DNA of 64,000 nt from Cyclospora cayetanensis (lineage: Eukaryota > Apicomplexa > Conoidasida > Eucoccidiorida > Eimeriidae), in the NCBI RefSeq assembly GCF_002999335.1, contig NW_020312048.1:310001-374000 (forward strand), read 5' to 3'. The position numbers and the translations under genes are program-made. The notes below the pieces were generated by a model that made no database searches, was not told where the DNA came from, and was given only the letters and a program-made list of their open reading frames with translations. Each line of letters begins with the position of its first letter. Position 1 is the first letter of the stretch. This document shows positions 38,361 through 50,800 of the stretch, piece by piece.

Positions 38361-39191
38361 AGCCGTAAACAGGTCAACCGCAACACTGCCTAGACTATGC
38401 AAGGCCAACAAAGGTACTGTACTGCCCTAAGTAGGTTCACATGCTAGCGTCAACGATGGTCCCGATATACTACAGGGAGGATCACAGTACGCTTGTTGGA
38501 AGGTAAAGGCTCTTCTTAATAGCCATAATAAATTGATTCTCGTAGCCGGTTAGATTGTGGAAAATTGGGAGGGCACGAGCCCGCCGATTGGTCTGCCTTC
38601 CACTTCGGAGAGCTAACAAACGACCAAATTTCAGGCACACAACAGTGTTTACCAGTGTAAGGAGGCAGACACTATTTTGATGACGTTCTTGGTGTTAAAA
38701 AAGATAATAGGGGTCCAATCAGCATATCCGCTTCCTTCCACTCCTCTTCGGCTTATTCATGCAAATGAGTAAGTAGCTCGCGCTCGAGTTGATGTAAGCA
38801 CCATGAATACTCGAGATGCGCACAGCCAAAGCTGTTATGAATAGTGGCCTCTGTGGTCTTACACATTTGCGCATATAGCTACCCAGGAGCCAGCCTGTGC
38901 CAAACTGAAGCATGGTATCCCTGCTCCACGTACTCACGCGAATAAATTTGAAGAGGAACAGGGTGCCTAATGGCCATGGGTATATGCCCCGACCCATTCA
39001 CTTTACAGATAATCTTGGTGCTGCCTCCGGATCACGCATCGGCGACGGGGTGCGAAAATAAATCTTCCTCACTGTGAAGCTCAGGAAGCCGTGAGTTTGT
39101 GTTGTAGATGTTCCACAGCCCCACGGTCACCGGGGAGCCACTGGAAAGAACAGTGTTGCTGCGCAATAGTACGTCAAAACGCTGATGCTTT
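38361..39191. other. Intergenic region
   Basis: No supported gene. It lies between LTR-like copy 2 and the 3' end of the minus-strand membrane-protein gene. Confidence 0.4.
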
Positions 39192-40187
39192 TCACTGAGA
39201 CTTGTAACTTTCTGTGACAGTGGGAGGCTCCACGACTGGTTTGACCTTGAACAGATGACGGGAGTGTTCTTTTAAATGCTCTTTCTCCCACTTGCGACGG
39301 CGGTACGCACTTTGAGCTAAGAGCACCGAACCGGCAACAAGAAGGCCATACGAGAGACTACGAAGGACCGTTGATCCCAGAAAATACGCCATCAGGTCTG
39401 ATGGTACTTCTTGGCCGACTATCACCGCAAAACCGGCAAACAATTCAAAATGGCCACTTAGCGGGACAATGGAATCCTTCGGCACACGACGCCGCCCTTT
39501 ACAATTCATGGTACCCAGGAAAAGCCTCAAAGCACCTGCCAGTGCCAAACCCTGCCAGTACGGTAGCGTCAAAAGCGCACGCAAGGACTTGACTCCCTGG
39601 CGCTGGAGGAGATCCGACGCTACCCCAATCGAGGTGGGGTGAAAATAAGCTGCCTCAGCGCACTCCGCACGTGTAATCTCCAAATGCTGCATTATGAACG
39701 ACTGCACAAGCCACAGTATTCCTGAAAGTAATAATAGGCAAATACCACCAAAGTTACTGAGGCTAGATGCTCCAAGTGTATCGGTTCCCCAAAGGGGTTT
39801 CTGCTGCACATCTCCGACGTCCGTAGCATGGCTCCTTTCCCGTTCCACGGGAACAGGTAGCAGAGGTGAAAGGATATCCTCAGCAGTACCAGCTCTCCGA
39901 CCAAATTGTGATGTCTCGACAGCCATTAAATTTTCATTAAAACGATGTGCCGCTTCATGCTCTGGGCGCGTAGAGGTAAACGGGTTATCATCAAGCTCTG
40001 CAGGGCCAATATGCCATGGGGCCCCCCCGTTCTCCAAGGCACTTGAATCCACAGAGCTTTCAAGTGCATGGGCACCAGTTCTTGAAAGGCCTTTCGCAAC
40101 GTGGCTGGCAAGTGAGCAAAAAGTGCAGGACAACAAGGCGGAAAGGAGCAACGGAACACGGCTCCCTGTCTGAGTCATTGTCACCAT
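39192..40187 (-). CDS. Unrecognised single-exon membrane protein, 331 residues
   Basis: Open reading frame from the ATG at 40187 with no intron, unlike most genes here. Residues 11-30 (VPLLLSALLSCTFCSLAS) look like a signal peptide. Residues 30-140 are polar and probably disordered. About four hydrophobic stretches follow: ICLLLLSGILWLVQSFIM, a GLALAGALRLFLG stretch, FELFAGFAVIVG and a LSYGLLVAGSVLLAQ stretch. They suggest three or four membrane spans with a basic C-terminal tail (RRRKWEKEHLKEHSR). A second Met at codon 4 could be the start. I do not recognise the family. Coding status rests on the length, the leader/TM layout and the absence of a better frame. It may be a coccidian-specific secretory-pathway or plastid membrane protein, but that is a guess. 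Confidence 0.7.
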   Translation of the reverse strand: MVTMTQTGSRVPLLLSALLSCTFCSLASHVAKGLSRTGAHALESSVDSSALENGGAPWHIGPAELDDNPFTSTRPEHEAAHRFNENLMAVETSQFGRRAGTAEDILSPLLPVPVERERSHATDVGDVQQKPLWGTDTLGASSLSNFGGICLLLLSGILWLVQSFIMQHLEITRAECAEAAYFHPTSIGVASDLLQRQGVKSLRALLTLPYWQGLALAGALRLFLGTMNCKGRRRVPKDSIVPLSGHFELFAGFAVIVGQEVPSDLMAYFLGSTVLRSLSYGLLVAGSVLLAQSAYRRRKWEKEHLKEHSRHLFKVKPVVEPPTVTESYKSQ

Positions 40188-40887
40188 CTACGCTGATTTT
40201 CCTCATCCAATCCACCCCGGAATCAATGCATCAGCAAATTTATGATCATTATGTCACTCCGCCTTTTAGCGCAGCAACTAGTTGGGAGGAAATTAGTGCT
40301 ACCCTTTCTAATCGTCAATGGGGCAGAACGTGGGGCCAAAAGTGCCCGATAATGTTCCTCGCACCACCTTTCCGCTTGCCCATAATTACTGTAAGGAAAA
40401 CCCCGAAAACCAGAAGGTAGAGTAGCCAGTGTGTCGGGCTTGAATACCATCTCCCCGGCTTCCACAGGGCTGGGGCTGTCGGCATGTGGGAACATATCGA
40501 CAGAGCGGAGCCACTAAAGAACCGTCCATTCCCACATATGCCTTTGACATTAGGCCCTAATTGGCATTTGTTTCTAGCATTATCCTCCCGATTTTGTGAA
40601 AATGGTATGTACCCCTTGACTGCCTTGCAGTACCTCAGGTCTTCGTAGGTGGTGATGTGTGGACAGCCCAAATCAGCCTCCTTGGAATTTCCCAGTGATG
40701 ATTTCATCTTCTGACCATCCAGTATGATTATGAATGGGCTGTTCACCCGGTCGTACATCAGAACACAGGTGTAGCATGCACAAGGGAAAGTGTGGTATTT
40801 GTCTGAGGGGGGTGTTCAACTTTCTGATCCCGTCACCGGCAAAAAATACCATATTTGCGCAGTGCACTGTCTCTAGAACTAAAAGCA
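40188..40887. promoter_or_regulatory. Divergent intergenic region between the membrane-protein gene and CCT8
   Basis: Contains the 5' flanks of both genes. A 147-codon minus-strand open frame (40758-40315) shows no motif and is not accepted as a gene. Confidence 0.35.
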
Positions 40888-43800
40888 ATGTCGGTACACG
40901 CAGATGCGGCGTATATTGTTAAATTGTGGAGCAATGTGTTGAGTCTGCCTGATCGCATGTCTCTGACATCGGAAGTTTTCTACCATAGCCCCATGCGTGA
41001 GAGAAACTTAACTCTCAACGCCTCCCATAGCTCCCGCGTGTTCTTGTGTGTTCCGTTTTTCCCAGTTTTCGAATCGCCATGGGCTTGGTGCTCTTCTGAA
41101 GGATGGCTATCGTACCTTCACAGGCATCGACGAGGTGACGGCGAAGAACATTGAGGCCTGCAAAACGCTCACAGATATCACCAAGACCTCTTTAGGTCAG
41201 TATACTGATTCAATTCATGCTGGATTTGCGAGGAATGCACGGTCATCCATGGTGCGAGCAACGGAAGTCGTCCACTGACTTATTGGGGCAGCTGGTGATA
41301 CACGATTTTATTGTTTGCTGTGTTACTGCAGGGCCTTGCGGCTTGAGCAAGTTGATTATAAATGCTTGGGGGAAACGCTTTGTTACAAATGATACAGCGG
41401 CAATTCTTAAGGAACTGGAGGTGCAGCATCCTGCGGCAAAGCTGCTTGTGATGGCGGCCGAAATGCAAAAACAAGAAATGGGGGGAGGCTGTAACTTCCT
41501 CCTTATACTATCTGGTTACCTCCTTGCTAACGTACGTGCGGGATACCCGTTTCGACGCTACGGTAGCGAAATCCCTTTTAGAATAGTGGCTCATCTGGAG
41601 GCGCGCATGCTTGCACGCCTGACTAGTATACAGCCGCAGGTACTATTTTTTTTTTTTGTTCTCTTACGCTGCCGGTGCTTTCAGGCAGACTACTTGCTGC
41701 GACAGGGACTGCACCTAAGCGACGTGATTCAAGGCTACGAGTTGGCCATGGAAAAAGTCCCAGCAATCTTAGAAGAGGCTGCGTGCCACTCTGTCGACAA
41801 CCTTAAGGATGGGAAGCTACTCGAACCCGGTATTGTTTGTCACATGGGCTTCTAGCACCTGTTCAAGGTAGATTGGTGGTAAAGCGTTACTTACAGTTCT
41901 CTAGCTTTTTGCCGGTGGATTCTCTGGCTGTGTGTTTTTCAGTTCTAAAGTGCGTGCTGGCGAGCAAACCAATATGTGTGGAGGCTGGCCTCTCGAGTCT
42001 TTTGGCATCAGCTGTCGCCTCAGTGATGCCTCCCAAGTTTGAGGACTTCGACCCAGATAACATTCGTGTGGCGAAGTTGCAGGGCGGTCGCCTTAGCCAG
42101 TCTACTGTTCTGAACGGAATGGTAATCACCAGGCCTCCCCACGGTCAGTTGGCAATGTGTGGATTTGTGTGTACCTTTGGATCTCTAGTAGATCATCATG
42201 AAGTAACCCGGGAGCGTGAGCCAACCTTATGCGTCAATTTCATGTTTTCGTGCTGTGTTAACTTTCAGGCACTGTGGAATGTAAAAAGAACTGCAAGGTT
42301 ATGGTGCTGGGCTGCGGACTGGAATGTGCAACTACCGAAGCAAAGGGCACTGTACTGATTCATACAGCTGAGGAGCTGAAGAACTTTACCAAGGGTGAAG
42401 AGGCGCAGATGGAAGAAGTGATTCGCGGGATTAGAAATGTTGGTGGGCTACGAAGCTTCAATGCACACCGCCTTCGTAGTGCATTCGAAAGTGCATTTAA
42501 GGTTTCCAAACAAACCACAGTGTTGTGTTGCCCATCTTCATTAGGGTTTGTCGGTGCTCCGTACAGCCGGGATGGCCATACACGTGCAGTATGACTGTAT
42601 ACTGCTACTACCACGTTCAGTGGGGCAAATCGCCTGTAGTCCAAGCAAACTTGTGCAGATCTTTGGTCATCCATGTATTGCAACGACCGTTGCAGGTGTT
42701 GAGGCGATTATCGTGCATGGAGGAGGCATTGCAGATATAGCGCAGCATTTCTGCAACAAATACGAGATCCTTACCATCAAGGTTAGAGCTTGATGGAGAA
42801 CAGATATTGCAGATATAGCCCGGGGACTAGGTTTGTCCTGATTCAAATGGTCCACCAGATAGAGGGAAGTGTCTTATGCAACAGGCGACGATTAAAGGGA
42901 GCATAGTTGGTGTGATCGGCAGTGCCTGTGTACTTCAGGTCCCTTCAAAGTTCGAGGCTAGACGCGTGTGCAGGGCTCTAGGCGCTACGGCTCTGGTTCG
43001 GCTGGTCAGTCAGCTCCACTGTTCTTTTTTCTTTTTGGTTTTCGGCTTTTCACTGTGATGTAGCCTACCGATCCAGATGTTCTGAGGAATCATTATGCAG
43101 CTTTTTGGCGAGATTCCATTTCTGCAGCTGTTGACTTGTGATTTGTGTCTATTTGGTGGAAATGCAGGGTGTACCCATGGCCGACGAGCTGGGAGTTGCC
43201 GATTCAATACAAACCATTGAAATTTCGAGCACCCGCGTTACGCAGATTCTTTGCCGGTGATGAAAGAATCAGTCATATAGCAGTGTCTCACTCGCTGTTG
43301 TTCGTTGTTACAAGGCCGCTCGTTGCCTTGACATGTATTCGATTCGCACAACAAACCTGGCATCTGTGTTTCGCCTGGCATAATGCATGACCATCTCTAA
43401 CTTTTCGTCAGCTGATTACTATTAATGATGTTTTCATTGGATGAGTATTGAATTATGGCTGCTGCTGCGATGTGATGCCGCAGTGATACCCGCGTGCAAA
43501 CTATTGTGTTGCGCGGCTCAACTCCATGCATCCTTGATGAGGCAGAAAAGGCTGTTGACGATGCATGTGCTTTTGCCAAGGCGCTTACCAAGGACCACAG
43601 ATTTGTTGCGGGCGCTGGTGCAGCGGAGATGGAGATTGCACGGAAGCTGCAGGTGTGTACTAAGGTGTAAAGGAACAAGATATCGCAGAATGGCAGCGGG
43701 TGGCCAGTCAGTTGGTGACGCAGTGCGCAGTCAAATAATTTTTTATAACGCATTATTGGTTCCTTTGGAGTGGGCTTCGTCTTCTGGGAGCACAGGAAGT

Positions 43801-44497
43801 TTTCATTAGTTACCCATGGACGACGTTTGCTCGGTAGGGCGCAACTTTCTCAGGCGGTGGCAGAGAAGCTGCCTGGCGTTGACCAGTACGCTGTTTTAAA
43901 GGCTGCTGAGGCATTCGAAGCAATTCCACGACTTCTCTCGGAAAGCGCTGGCCTGAACGCTACGGGTATGGTGCTAGTTGCTTATGGTATCATTGCAGGA
44001 AATATTCATAACCAGTCCTTTCGAGGGATTGATGAATTTCCCTTGTGAACAGCATTATGGAAGCTTTGGGGAGAAGCGCATGAGCTGCGGAGAGATTTTA
44101 AGTCATGTTCATTCTGCTGATGCCCCTGTGGAAACAGAGCTGCTTGGCTGTGGGTCCTATGTCTGCAGAGGTGCTTGCTGCACTGCATGCAGCACATGCT
44201 ACTGGCAGAGTGTTTGAGGGTGTCAACATGGATGCCTTTGTAGCGCCAGTTGCAGGTAACCGAGCCACCTCTGGAAACTCAAAGGTGAACATGACCCTGG
44301 ATGCGAAGGCAGCAGGGATCTATGATCACATGCAGACGAAAGCGTGGGCCACGAGGCTTGCTTTCGATGCTGCCATTACCACGCTTCGTGTTGACCAGAT
44401 TATAATGGCTCGACCTGCTGGAGGCCCAGCGCCGAGTAAGTCGAGTGCACAGCCCCCCAAGGTTTGCCAGACTTCGCTTCGTGAGATCCATGTGTAA
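40888..44497 (+). CDS. CCT8: T-complex protein 1 subunit theta (CCT8)
   Basis: Subunit of the cytosolic chaperonin that folds actin and tubulin. Conserved exons join in phase: 41066-41195, 41332-41531, 41685-41829, 41943-42143, 42269-42442, 42696-42781, 42939-43004, 43168-43256, 43484-43652, 43854-43965 and 44169-44497. Motifs: SLGPCGLSK and FVTNDTAAILKELEVQHPAA (the CCT ATP-binding block), GGGCNF (the family has GDGTNF), DNIRVAKLQGG, KGTVLIHTAEEL, RALGATALVRL, GVPMADELGVADS, IVLRGST, AGAGAAEMEIARKL, EAFEAIPRLLSESAG and the C-terminal LRVDQIIMARPAGGP. The order and subtype-specific blocks (ELEVQHPAAK, VDQIIMA-x-PAGGP) identify theta. The first coding exon is not certain: ATG-TCG at 40888-40893 before GTACAC would give MSFSNRHGLG. 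The end is either the TAA at 44495-44497 or a short extra exon starting near 44581 and encoding GAPGAPDAD. Confidence 0.93.
41646..41657. repeat. Poly-T run in a CCT8 intron
   Basis: Twelve T residues lie upstream of the acceptor of the exon starting at 41685. Confidence 0.85.
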
Positions 44498-46009
44498 AGA
44501 GCGGCAACAAGCATGAGCTCCAAATAAGTGCTGCATGGTACGTGTCACGCGTGCGGTATTTGTTTGATTTTCGCATGCAGGGGCGCCAGGAGCTCCAGAT
44601 GCTGACTAAGGAGCACTTCCTAGCTACAATGGAGGGCGGTCGCACGCCTTCTAGTATTCTGGACTCGCGTTACGCTTTCTCTGGAGGCAGGGCAGTGCTT
44701 TGTAGTACCAAAAAATAACAATGGGGTTTGCATATGGCTTGGTTGCTTGAAGAGCAGCCCGACCGCTCTGTGGAAGCTTTTCTGGTGCAATGTGCAGATG
44801 ACGCGTGGGGTGCATTGCTTGTGAGCTAGGACTGAATGTTTCTTTTGCTCAGTTACCTCCGTACTTAATTAATTTGTCAGATAGTTTTGTGGCGCGAACA
44901 CCTTATTTAGTTTTGTGCATGTGAAGCTAGAGAAATATAAATATAAATGGAAACGGCGTTGCAAGCGTACTGTGGCTCCAACCACGCAACTCTCTAGCTC
45001 GTCACGCAAGGCCCCAAGGAAGATTCGGCATTCCGGTGATTTGTAGACTTGCCGCATCGCGTAAACAGCTAAAAGTATAAGGGTCTTTATAGATTGCTAG
45101 AGGAAAACCTCGCTTTTCAGGGGAAATTGGAATTCAGCACAGGTCCCTGCAGGGTAAGAGACCAACCCCACAAACTGCTTCTATTTGCAAAGGGATCCGC
45201 CGGACCTCACTCAGCCGCTATATGCCAAGCAACGCAGGAGTCCGCAATTTAGTCAGACTCTAGATGCGAAGACATTTCCATTACCTTTCGAACTATAGCT
45301 GTTACATCTTCATCTGCCTTGACTACACTTAGTCAAGACACTAATGTACAACTGGGTTTAGTATGTTTTTGATAGTCTTCCTAGCCGCAAACCCCTGAAC
45401 TCCTTTTGGCCTTTCAGGCAGTTGCTTTGGCTTGGATATCTGAGGGATTCGTTCGTTGGACGATCCATTCAAATTTTTGCCCATTGCTCCCGAACGAGCC
45501 AGGTTCTGCGAGACCTGGTTGTTGCTTTGGTTTTCTTATGGTGTATCCCTGTTGCACTGTAGACTTACCAGAATGAAGTGGCGAATATACTCATTTTTTC
45601 TTTTTAAAAAAAATCCACCGGTCACCTTGTTTACATCAGGTTATGTGCGTGCCGCAATTTTAGCAGTGGGCCTTTGTATATCCTCCGAGTGTAGTGAAGT
45701 AACCTACGCAGCGCATCCTACCACGTCAGCTTGCTCACATAGGGCCTTACTACGTGTCATTGCTGTGTAGCACTCGACTTACGGTCTTCACCAAGACACA
45801 CATAGCCACAAAGCAAAAAACAATCAATAAAGTACTTGAGTGTCTATCCCAAAAGAGCTCCCCCCTCTCCGTGACACCACCTCTTAAGGTTCTGACATGA
45901 AGGCAGAGGTACCGCTAGGGTGGGCACTGCTGCATCCTCTAACAACTCCCATAATATTTAGCCTGTAACGCGCTAAGCTCTGCTTGAACATTTTCTACTA
46001 CGCCACTAA
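44498..46009. other. Intergenic region 3' of CCT8
   Basis: Holds the CCT8 3' UTR and possibly a short last exon near 44581-44610. No further gene is supported. The 104-codon frame at 45456-45770 has no motif. Confidence 0.4.
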
Positions 46010-46720
46010 CTTTAATTGAATGTTATTGAAGGATTGACTATCTAGTTTGGCTGCTCGTGTATCTTCTTTATCGCAGTGTTGCGCATAATCGATGTTCAAT
46101 TCTGTGCCCATGTGGGCTAGATGAGATGTGCAACTAATTGTAAGGGTTCAAGCTAAAAGAATGCGACTAGGCGCCTCCTAGCTCTGCCTTTGCTCTCATG
46201 TCGGAGCCCTGAGGGGCGCGGGCAGAGAAAGGAAGTAGCTCTATGAAAATTTACTAAAAAACCTACCAGTAAGTTTGTATTAAGCATAAAATTAGGTGTT
46301 TCCCTATTGAAGCCTTATATGGAGAGGTGCGGGTTGTAGCACCGCATGGCTTGATGGCCATGTTCTATGCTCATCCAGTGGCTGCAGATGCAATGGGACG
46401 CCCGAACGTTTTCCCACGATTGTTTTCTGCTGTCTTGAAAATCATTTGGTAGTATGACAACTTGAGTCTTCATGAAGAACGGACTAAAGACAGTTCGTTC
46501 TGGCGATTAGACTTGACGGTAACACAACGCCTGTTGATGTAGGAGAGGCTTTTTTTGCACGCCGAGATTGAACACGGCAGTCCACAACTTGTGGAGAGAG
46601 ACGTAATGTTAGACAATTCCGTATTTCGTTGGAGAACTTATGCTGACTAGAAAAATGCGACGCATAAGGACAGGCAGGTAATCGAAGAATTCATCAGCCG
46701 AACGGAGATGTGTGTCGCAT
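46010..46720 (+). repeat. LTR-like repeat, copy 3, 5' of a Ty3/gypsy relic
   Basis: Shares GTATCTTCTTTATCGCAGTGT (near 46060), GAGGGGCGCGGGCAGAGAAAGG (near 46211), a GTATTAAGCATAAAATT block (near 46277), CCAGTGGCTGCAGATGCAATGG (near 46376), TTTTTTTGCACGCCGAGATTG (near 46551), and a final GCTGACTAGAAAAATGCGACG...GAAGAATTCATCAGCCG block (46640-46705) with the copy at 60 kb. The gag-like remnant begins within 200 bp downstream, as expected for a 5' LTR and leader. Confidence 0.65.
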
Positions 46721-49240
46721 TGTATCTCCCCCAGTGAAGAGAGATGAGTGTTCCGTCAAAGGGAGGAGCTCTTTGATGGTAGCTGTATCATTGCAGAGAA
46801 CTTCACCTTCCTGTAGGATTTAATACGGTTCAAGCCTTCATACGCGCCGTGACCCATCGGTTCACTACCAGACAACCTCAGCAGGAAACTTTGGTAGAAG
46901 TGGAGAACTGAAGCAAAAGCAGCTATCAATAGATCGAGCTATCCAGACATATGACACTTTAGTTAACGATGGCCACAAACTAGGCGAGGAGCTACTTTCA
47001 TTAGTGGTTCACCTCGTGTCTACCATAGGTGTCATGTCAGGTGGTCTTAAGGTGGGCAGGGGCCTCAGCCACTGAACAAATGACCAGTGGAATGCTCACA
47101 ACTGACCTATTATTGAGCTTTCAGAGACAAAGAGCGCATGTATGCATTTTTTGTCCGAGGAGGTAGACCAGAATCGGGATTCACAGCCTATGGTTGTCAG
47201 GACTGTGTTGACTGGCCCTAGCTTAAATACTACAGACAGGTGGAAAACGTAAATAACACCGGAGGGAATGTGCGCTTGTAGGCAGCCTCGGGCAGCCCCC
47301 CAGCAACACGTCTGCTTCATTGTGGAAGGTGAGGCGATAATACCCCGGACTGTAGGCGCATGCAAAAAGCGATAGAGCCTTAATAGCGGGACTAAACCCT
47401 GAGGAATCATGCTGCTTCGCAAGTCAAGCTACAAGGCAGGGAGATGGAAAGATCTTACGCGGGCTGTGGCGCAGTGAAACGGGCTACCGAGGATTACATC
47501 GCACCCGCAGACCCCTTATGGGTCAATCCTGCTGATAAAACTAATATCAATAATCGAGCCTTGTTAGTGCTCCTCGCCACTCAATGTGAAGTGGACATGG
47601 TATACAAGGAGTTTGTGATGCAGAGGTGCCTTCTGCCTGCTTGCTCGGTAGTACTGCTCCTAGGACTCAGGTTTGCTGACGAACGGCACAGCGTAAGGAT
47701 TGAGAAGGCTACAGCAGTCAAATACCACTTTAAATCTGAGCTAGTTCATATTATCACAGCTCGTAAAGTCTATAGTGGGCTCGCTTGTAGTGAAGGTTTG
47801 GGATGATTATGGGCTCCTAACTGCAAGCTGCGGGGCTTCTTCATAGTGTTGTCGCCTTTTGCTATGTTTACTCCTGCAAAAGGGGACGTCTATCAAGTTT
47901 TGGGGAACTGCGGTTGCGCATTAAGCTAAATCAAAAAAGAGGGTAGGATCTAACAGAAAATAACAAAGGGTATGCAATAATTATGTTTATTACAATCGAT
48001 TGTGTTGTGGGTTGTTGTCCTCAGAATTTGGTTACCAAGTTTTGCTTGCTGATATGAAACAAAGCTTTGAACCTTACGCAGCATAGGTATCGAAAAGGAT
48101 TATGTATCGGGAGGAGCAGTGTTGGAGAGTGTGATGTTTTCGGCTTTGTGGGGAGCGAAATTCTCCAGTTCCCACGTGTTTTCAGGTCACCAGACTGCTT
48201 GTGGGGCTCGGAGACCCAGGGAAAAATGTTTACCTGTGCATCTTTAACTTTTTAAACTGGCACAGTATTGTAAGGGATTCATTAATTTTGCCGTATACTT
48301 CAACTTCTCGGAATGCAGAGAATTGGGTTAAAGAGGTGCTGGCCACATTCCAGAGGACTCTACTGTCGATTTTGAAAAGTGCCCCACAGGTCTATAGACA
48401 GGGTTAAATGGGAAGCAGGCAAGCAGTATTCTAGCATGCCAAGCTTCTTAAAGTCCAGAACCAAATTATTCCAAAAACTTTAGCAAAGTTTTAAGGATTA
48501 GGATGGCTACAAGATCAATGGTTGCCCACAAATGCTTTGGAAAGCTGCACATCTTACCCATTAAACGCGCCCTAGCCTATTGTATGGGGGAAAAGATAGG
48601 CTCAGCAGTAAACTGTCGGGTGTAACTATCTGGTGAGCGAGGTCCTGGCGGGGTGTCGCATATGCTATGAACCTGGTTTGGGTGCTAAGTGGGTGCGCTG
48701 CAAATATGGGTGCTCCGGCTGGTGTTGGGGCTCAGCAGAGCATATGAGAGCCTCTGTGCTCCCTCATGACCTGGATGCCTGTTACTTGGCTAGTTTTAAT
48801 ACATGGTTTTGCGCAACGCTTCGTATCAATCCTATGTGTGCCACGCGTGTGTCCAGTGGAAGACGAATATCAGGCCACTGCTGCATGCTGCAAGGAAAGG
48901 TGTTCCAAAAATTCATACGAGAAAGTGCCTCTTAATCTCATGAAGACATTTATTTTATCTAGATTGGGAGGGTCTGAGTCGGCATTTGGACAAAATGGCG
49001 TAGAGTCTTCATGCGGGCGGCCCAGTAGCGCAGTAAGAGACGACGGTTCTGAGCATGCGTGAAGACAATATTGACAGGGAGGCATATGATTTGCTGGAAA
49101 ACCTCGAGGTACAGGAATACTGACAAGTGCATTCGGACATAACCCGGTGTTGGTTCCGAAAAATAATGGAAAGCCGCCCATGCATAGTGGCTCAAAGCCA
49201 CTGAACATAATTGTGAGTCAGAAAACCCAGATGCCCGTTC

Positions 49241-49735
49241 TGGCGGATCAACAAACAACACGAATCAACAGTTTACTCGGGACTTGACTTGACAGGCGTT
49301 TTCTTACCAATCCACAGAGGCCTTCATGACAGGCATAAAACGGATTTCCAATCATGACCTCGCAAACTTGGGTGTACCTTTGTGCACCTCGGACTTGTTG
49401 ATGCGTCAGCTGATCTGCAAGAGCAAACCGTGAGACTGTCAAGGAGGTCTGGATTGCTGCCTACATAGACGACGTTCTGTAATTCGGCTGGAGCATTAAC
49501 AAGCACCTTAATCACCTGCAGCGTGTGCTTCAGGTGTTACGAGACTGGCCACTGTATGCGAAAGCACGTAAACCTCACTTTTTGAACAATAGTAGTGTTT
49601 CTGGGATACCTCTGGCGGCAGGAAGTGAGTCAGATCCAGCAAAAATTTGAGGCAGTTTAGACGTGGCCTTTACCTTTACGCACCCACAGGAACGTCGCAA
49701 GGTTCTATGGGCTTGTCTATGGGCTTGTATCTTAT
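49241..49735 (+). pseudogene. Reverse transcriptase fragment of relic 1
   Basis: Read across frame changes, the segment gives YSGLDLTG (family FSKLDLKSG), HLGLVDASADLQ (family PFGLTNAPATFQ), then the catalytic block AYIDDVL followed at once by a TAA (about 49480), then HLNHLQRVLQVLRDWPLYAK and, after a further break, NVARFYGLV (family IRSFLGL). The YxDD aspartates survive but the frame is broken several times. Not functional. Confidence 0.75.
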
Positions 49736-50239
49736 AAGCTAAATTTCATTTCTAAATTTGTTCTGGTCGCTGCTTCTTCGATCGCCTACCTATGTAAACC
49801 CAGTCTGTGCCCTTACACCGGAGTTTGATGGCATAGCAAGGACATTTATTGGCCGCCCTACAACCCCTTCGGTTTTCGCAGTGCCCTGTCACAACCGTCC
49901 TTTCCTCCTTACACCCGACCCGAGTAATTGTACACTATAATGGTTCACACTTTCAATCCTAATTGTGTGATAAATATGCTTCTGACATCATATATTCTCT
50001 GTTATTGCATAAGTCCGGATCGCAGAAGACAGAGGCACGTGCTCGTGATAACAATGTGCTACAGTCTAAAACGAGCGGGGACTCTATCGCTTGTATTTTC
50101 CAACGTTTGTTCCGCAGTGAGCCTTTGGGCAAAGCACACAGTCGTGTCTTCTGGGGGCAATGGTGAGAATTGCACTGCAGCGGAAAAGCTCTCACATTCA
50201 TTTAGATGGAGTGGGAGCGTCCAGACGCACAGGACTATG

Positions 50240-50800
50240 GCCCTATTCTCCTTAGAATGTGAATGGCTGAAGCCACCCAAAACCGTTGATTGCTGCCCTT
50301 TACAAAACCTTCCTTCTCCTAGAGCTATTTCGACGTATCTGACTGTGGACGTTATTGCTAAATTGCCGAAGGGCGAGGATCAAAATAGCATCGACATCGC
50401 TGTAGACACACTTAGCAAGTATGCCCACTTCATCTCCTGCTCCATCTCCGTCGCAGTTCGGAAAATCGTTCGATTATCCCCAACTCATGTTTGAAAGCTT
50501 CACAGATTCTTTGTAAATATCATTACGGAGAAGGGTCTAAAGTTTATTCGTGCATCTTACAGTGCCTTTTGATGACCTGCCCACATCCGGACCATAGTGT
50601 GACGCTGTGAACACACCTGAGGCAGAAGGGTATCCAGAGCGCACCAATTTCACTCTCTTGCAGGGTCTGCGCGTCTACGTACCCCCAAATCCAATTACTT
50701 GGCATGACGTTCTTTCTTGTGTCGATTAGGATTATAATAGCATGTTACACTGCACGGTTCCCTCCCACATCTGTGGTCTACACTGAGCCCTTCTCCGATC
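50240..50800 (+). pseudogene. Integrase fragment of relic 1
   Basis: The open frame ending at 50494 contains ISTYLTVDVIAKLPKG and IDIAVDTLSKYAHFISCS, matching the start of the Ty3/gypsy integrase core (S-x-D-F-x-x-x-L-P and V-x-V-D-R-L-S-K-x-A-H-F). Weaker matches continue in other frames at 50500-50580 and 50690-50800, where WHDVLSC and YNSMLH resemble the family W-x-x-x-L and YN-S-x-H block. Stops interrupt it. Confidence 0.7.

Noticed and set aside
40315..40758. 147-codon minus-strand open frame starting with ATG upstream of CCT8
   Set aside because: No motif, poor compositional match to a protein, and it sits in the divergent promoter region of two better genes.
43073..43087. Possible 15-nt CCT8 microexon encoding PTDPD
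   Set aside because: The flanking exons join directly in phase 0 and give RLGVPMADELG, which matches the family without it.
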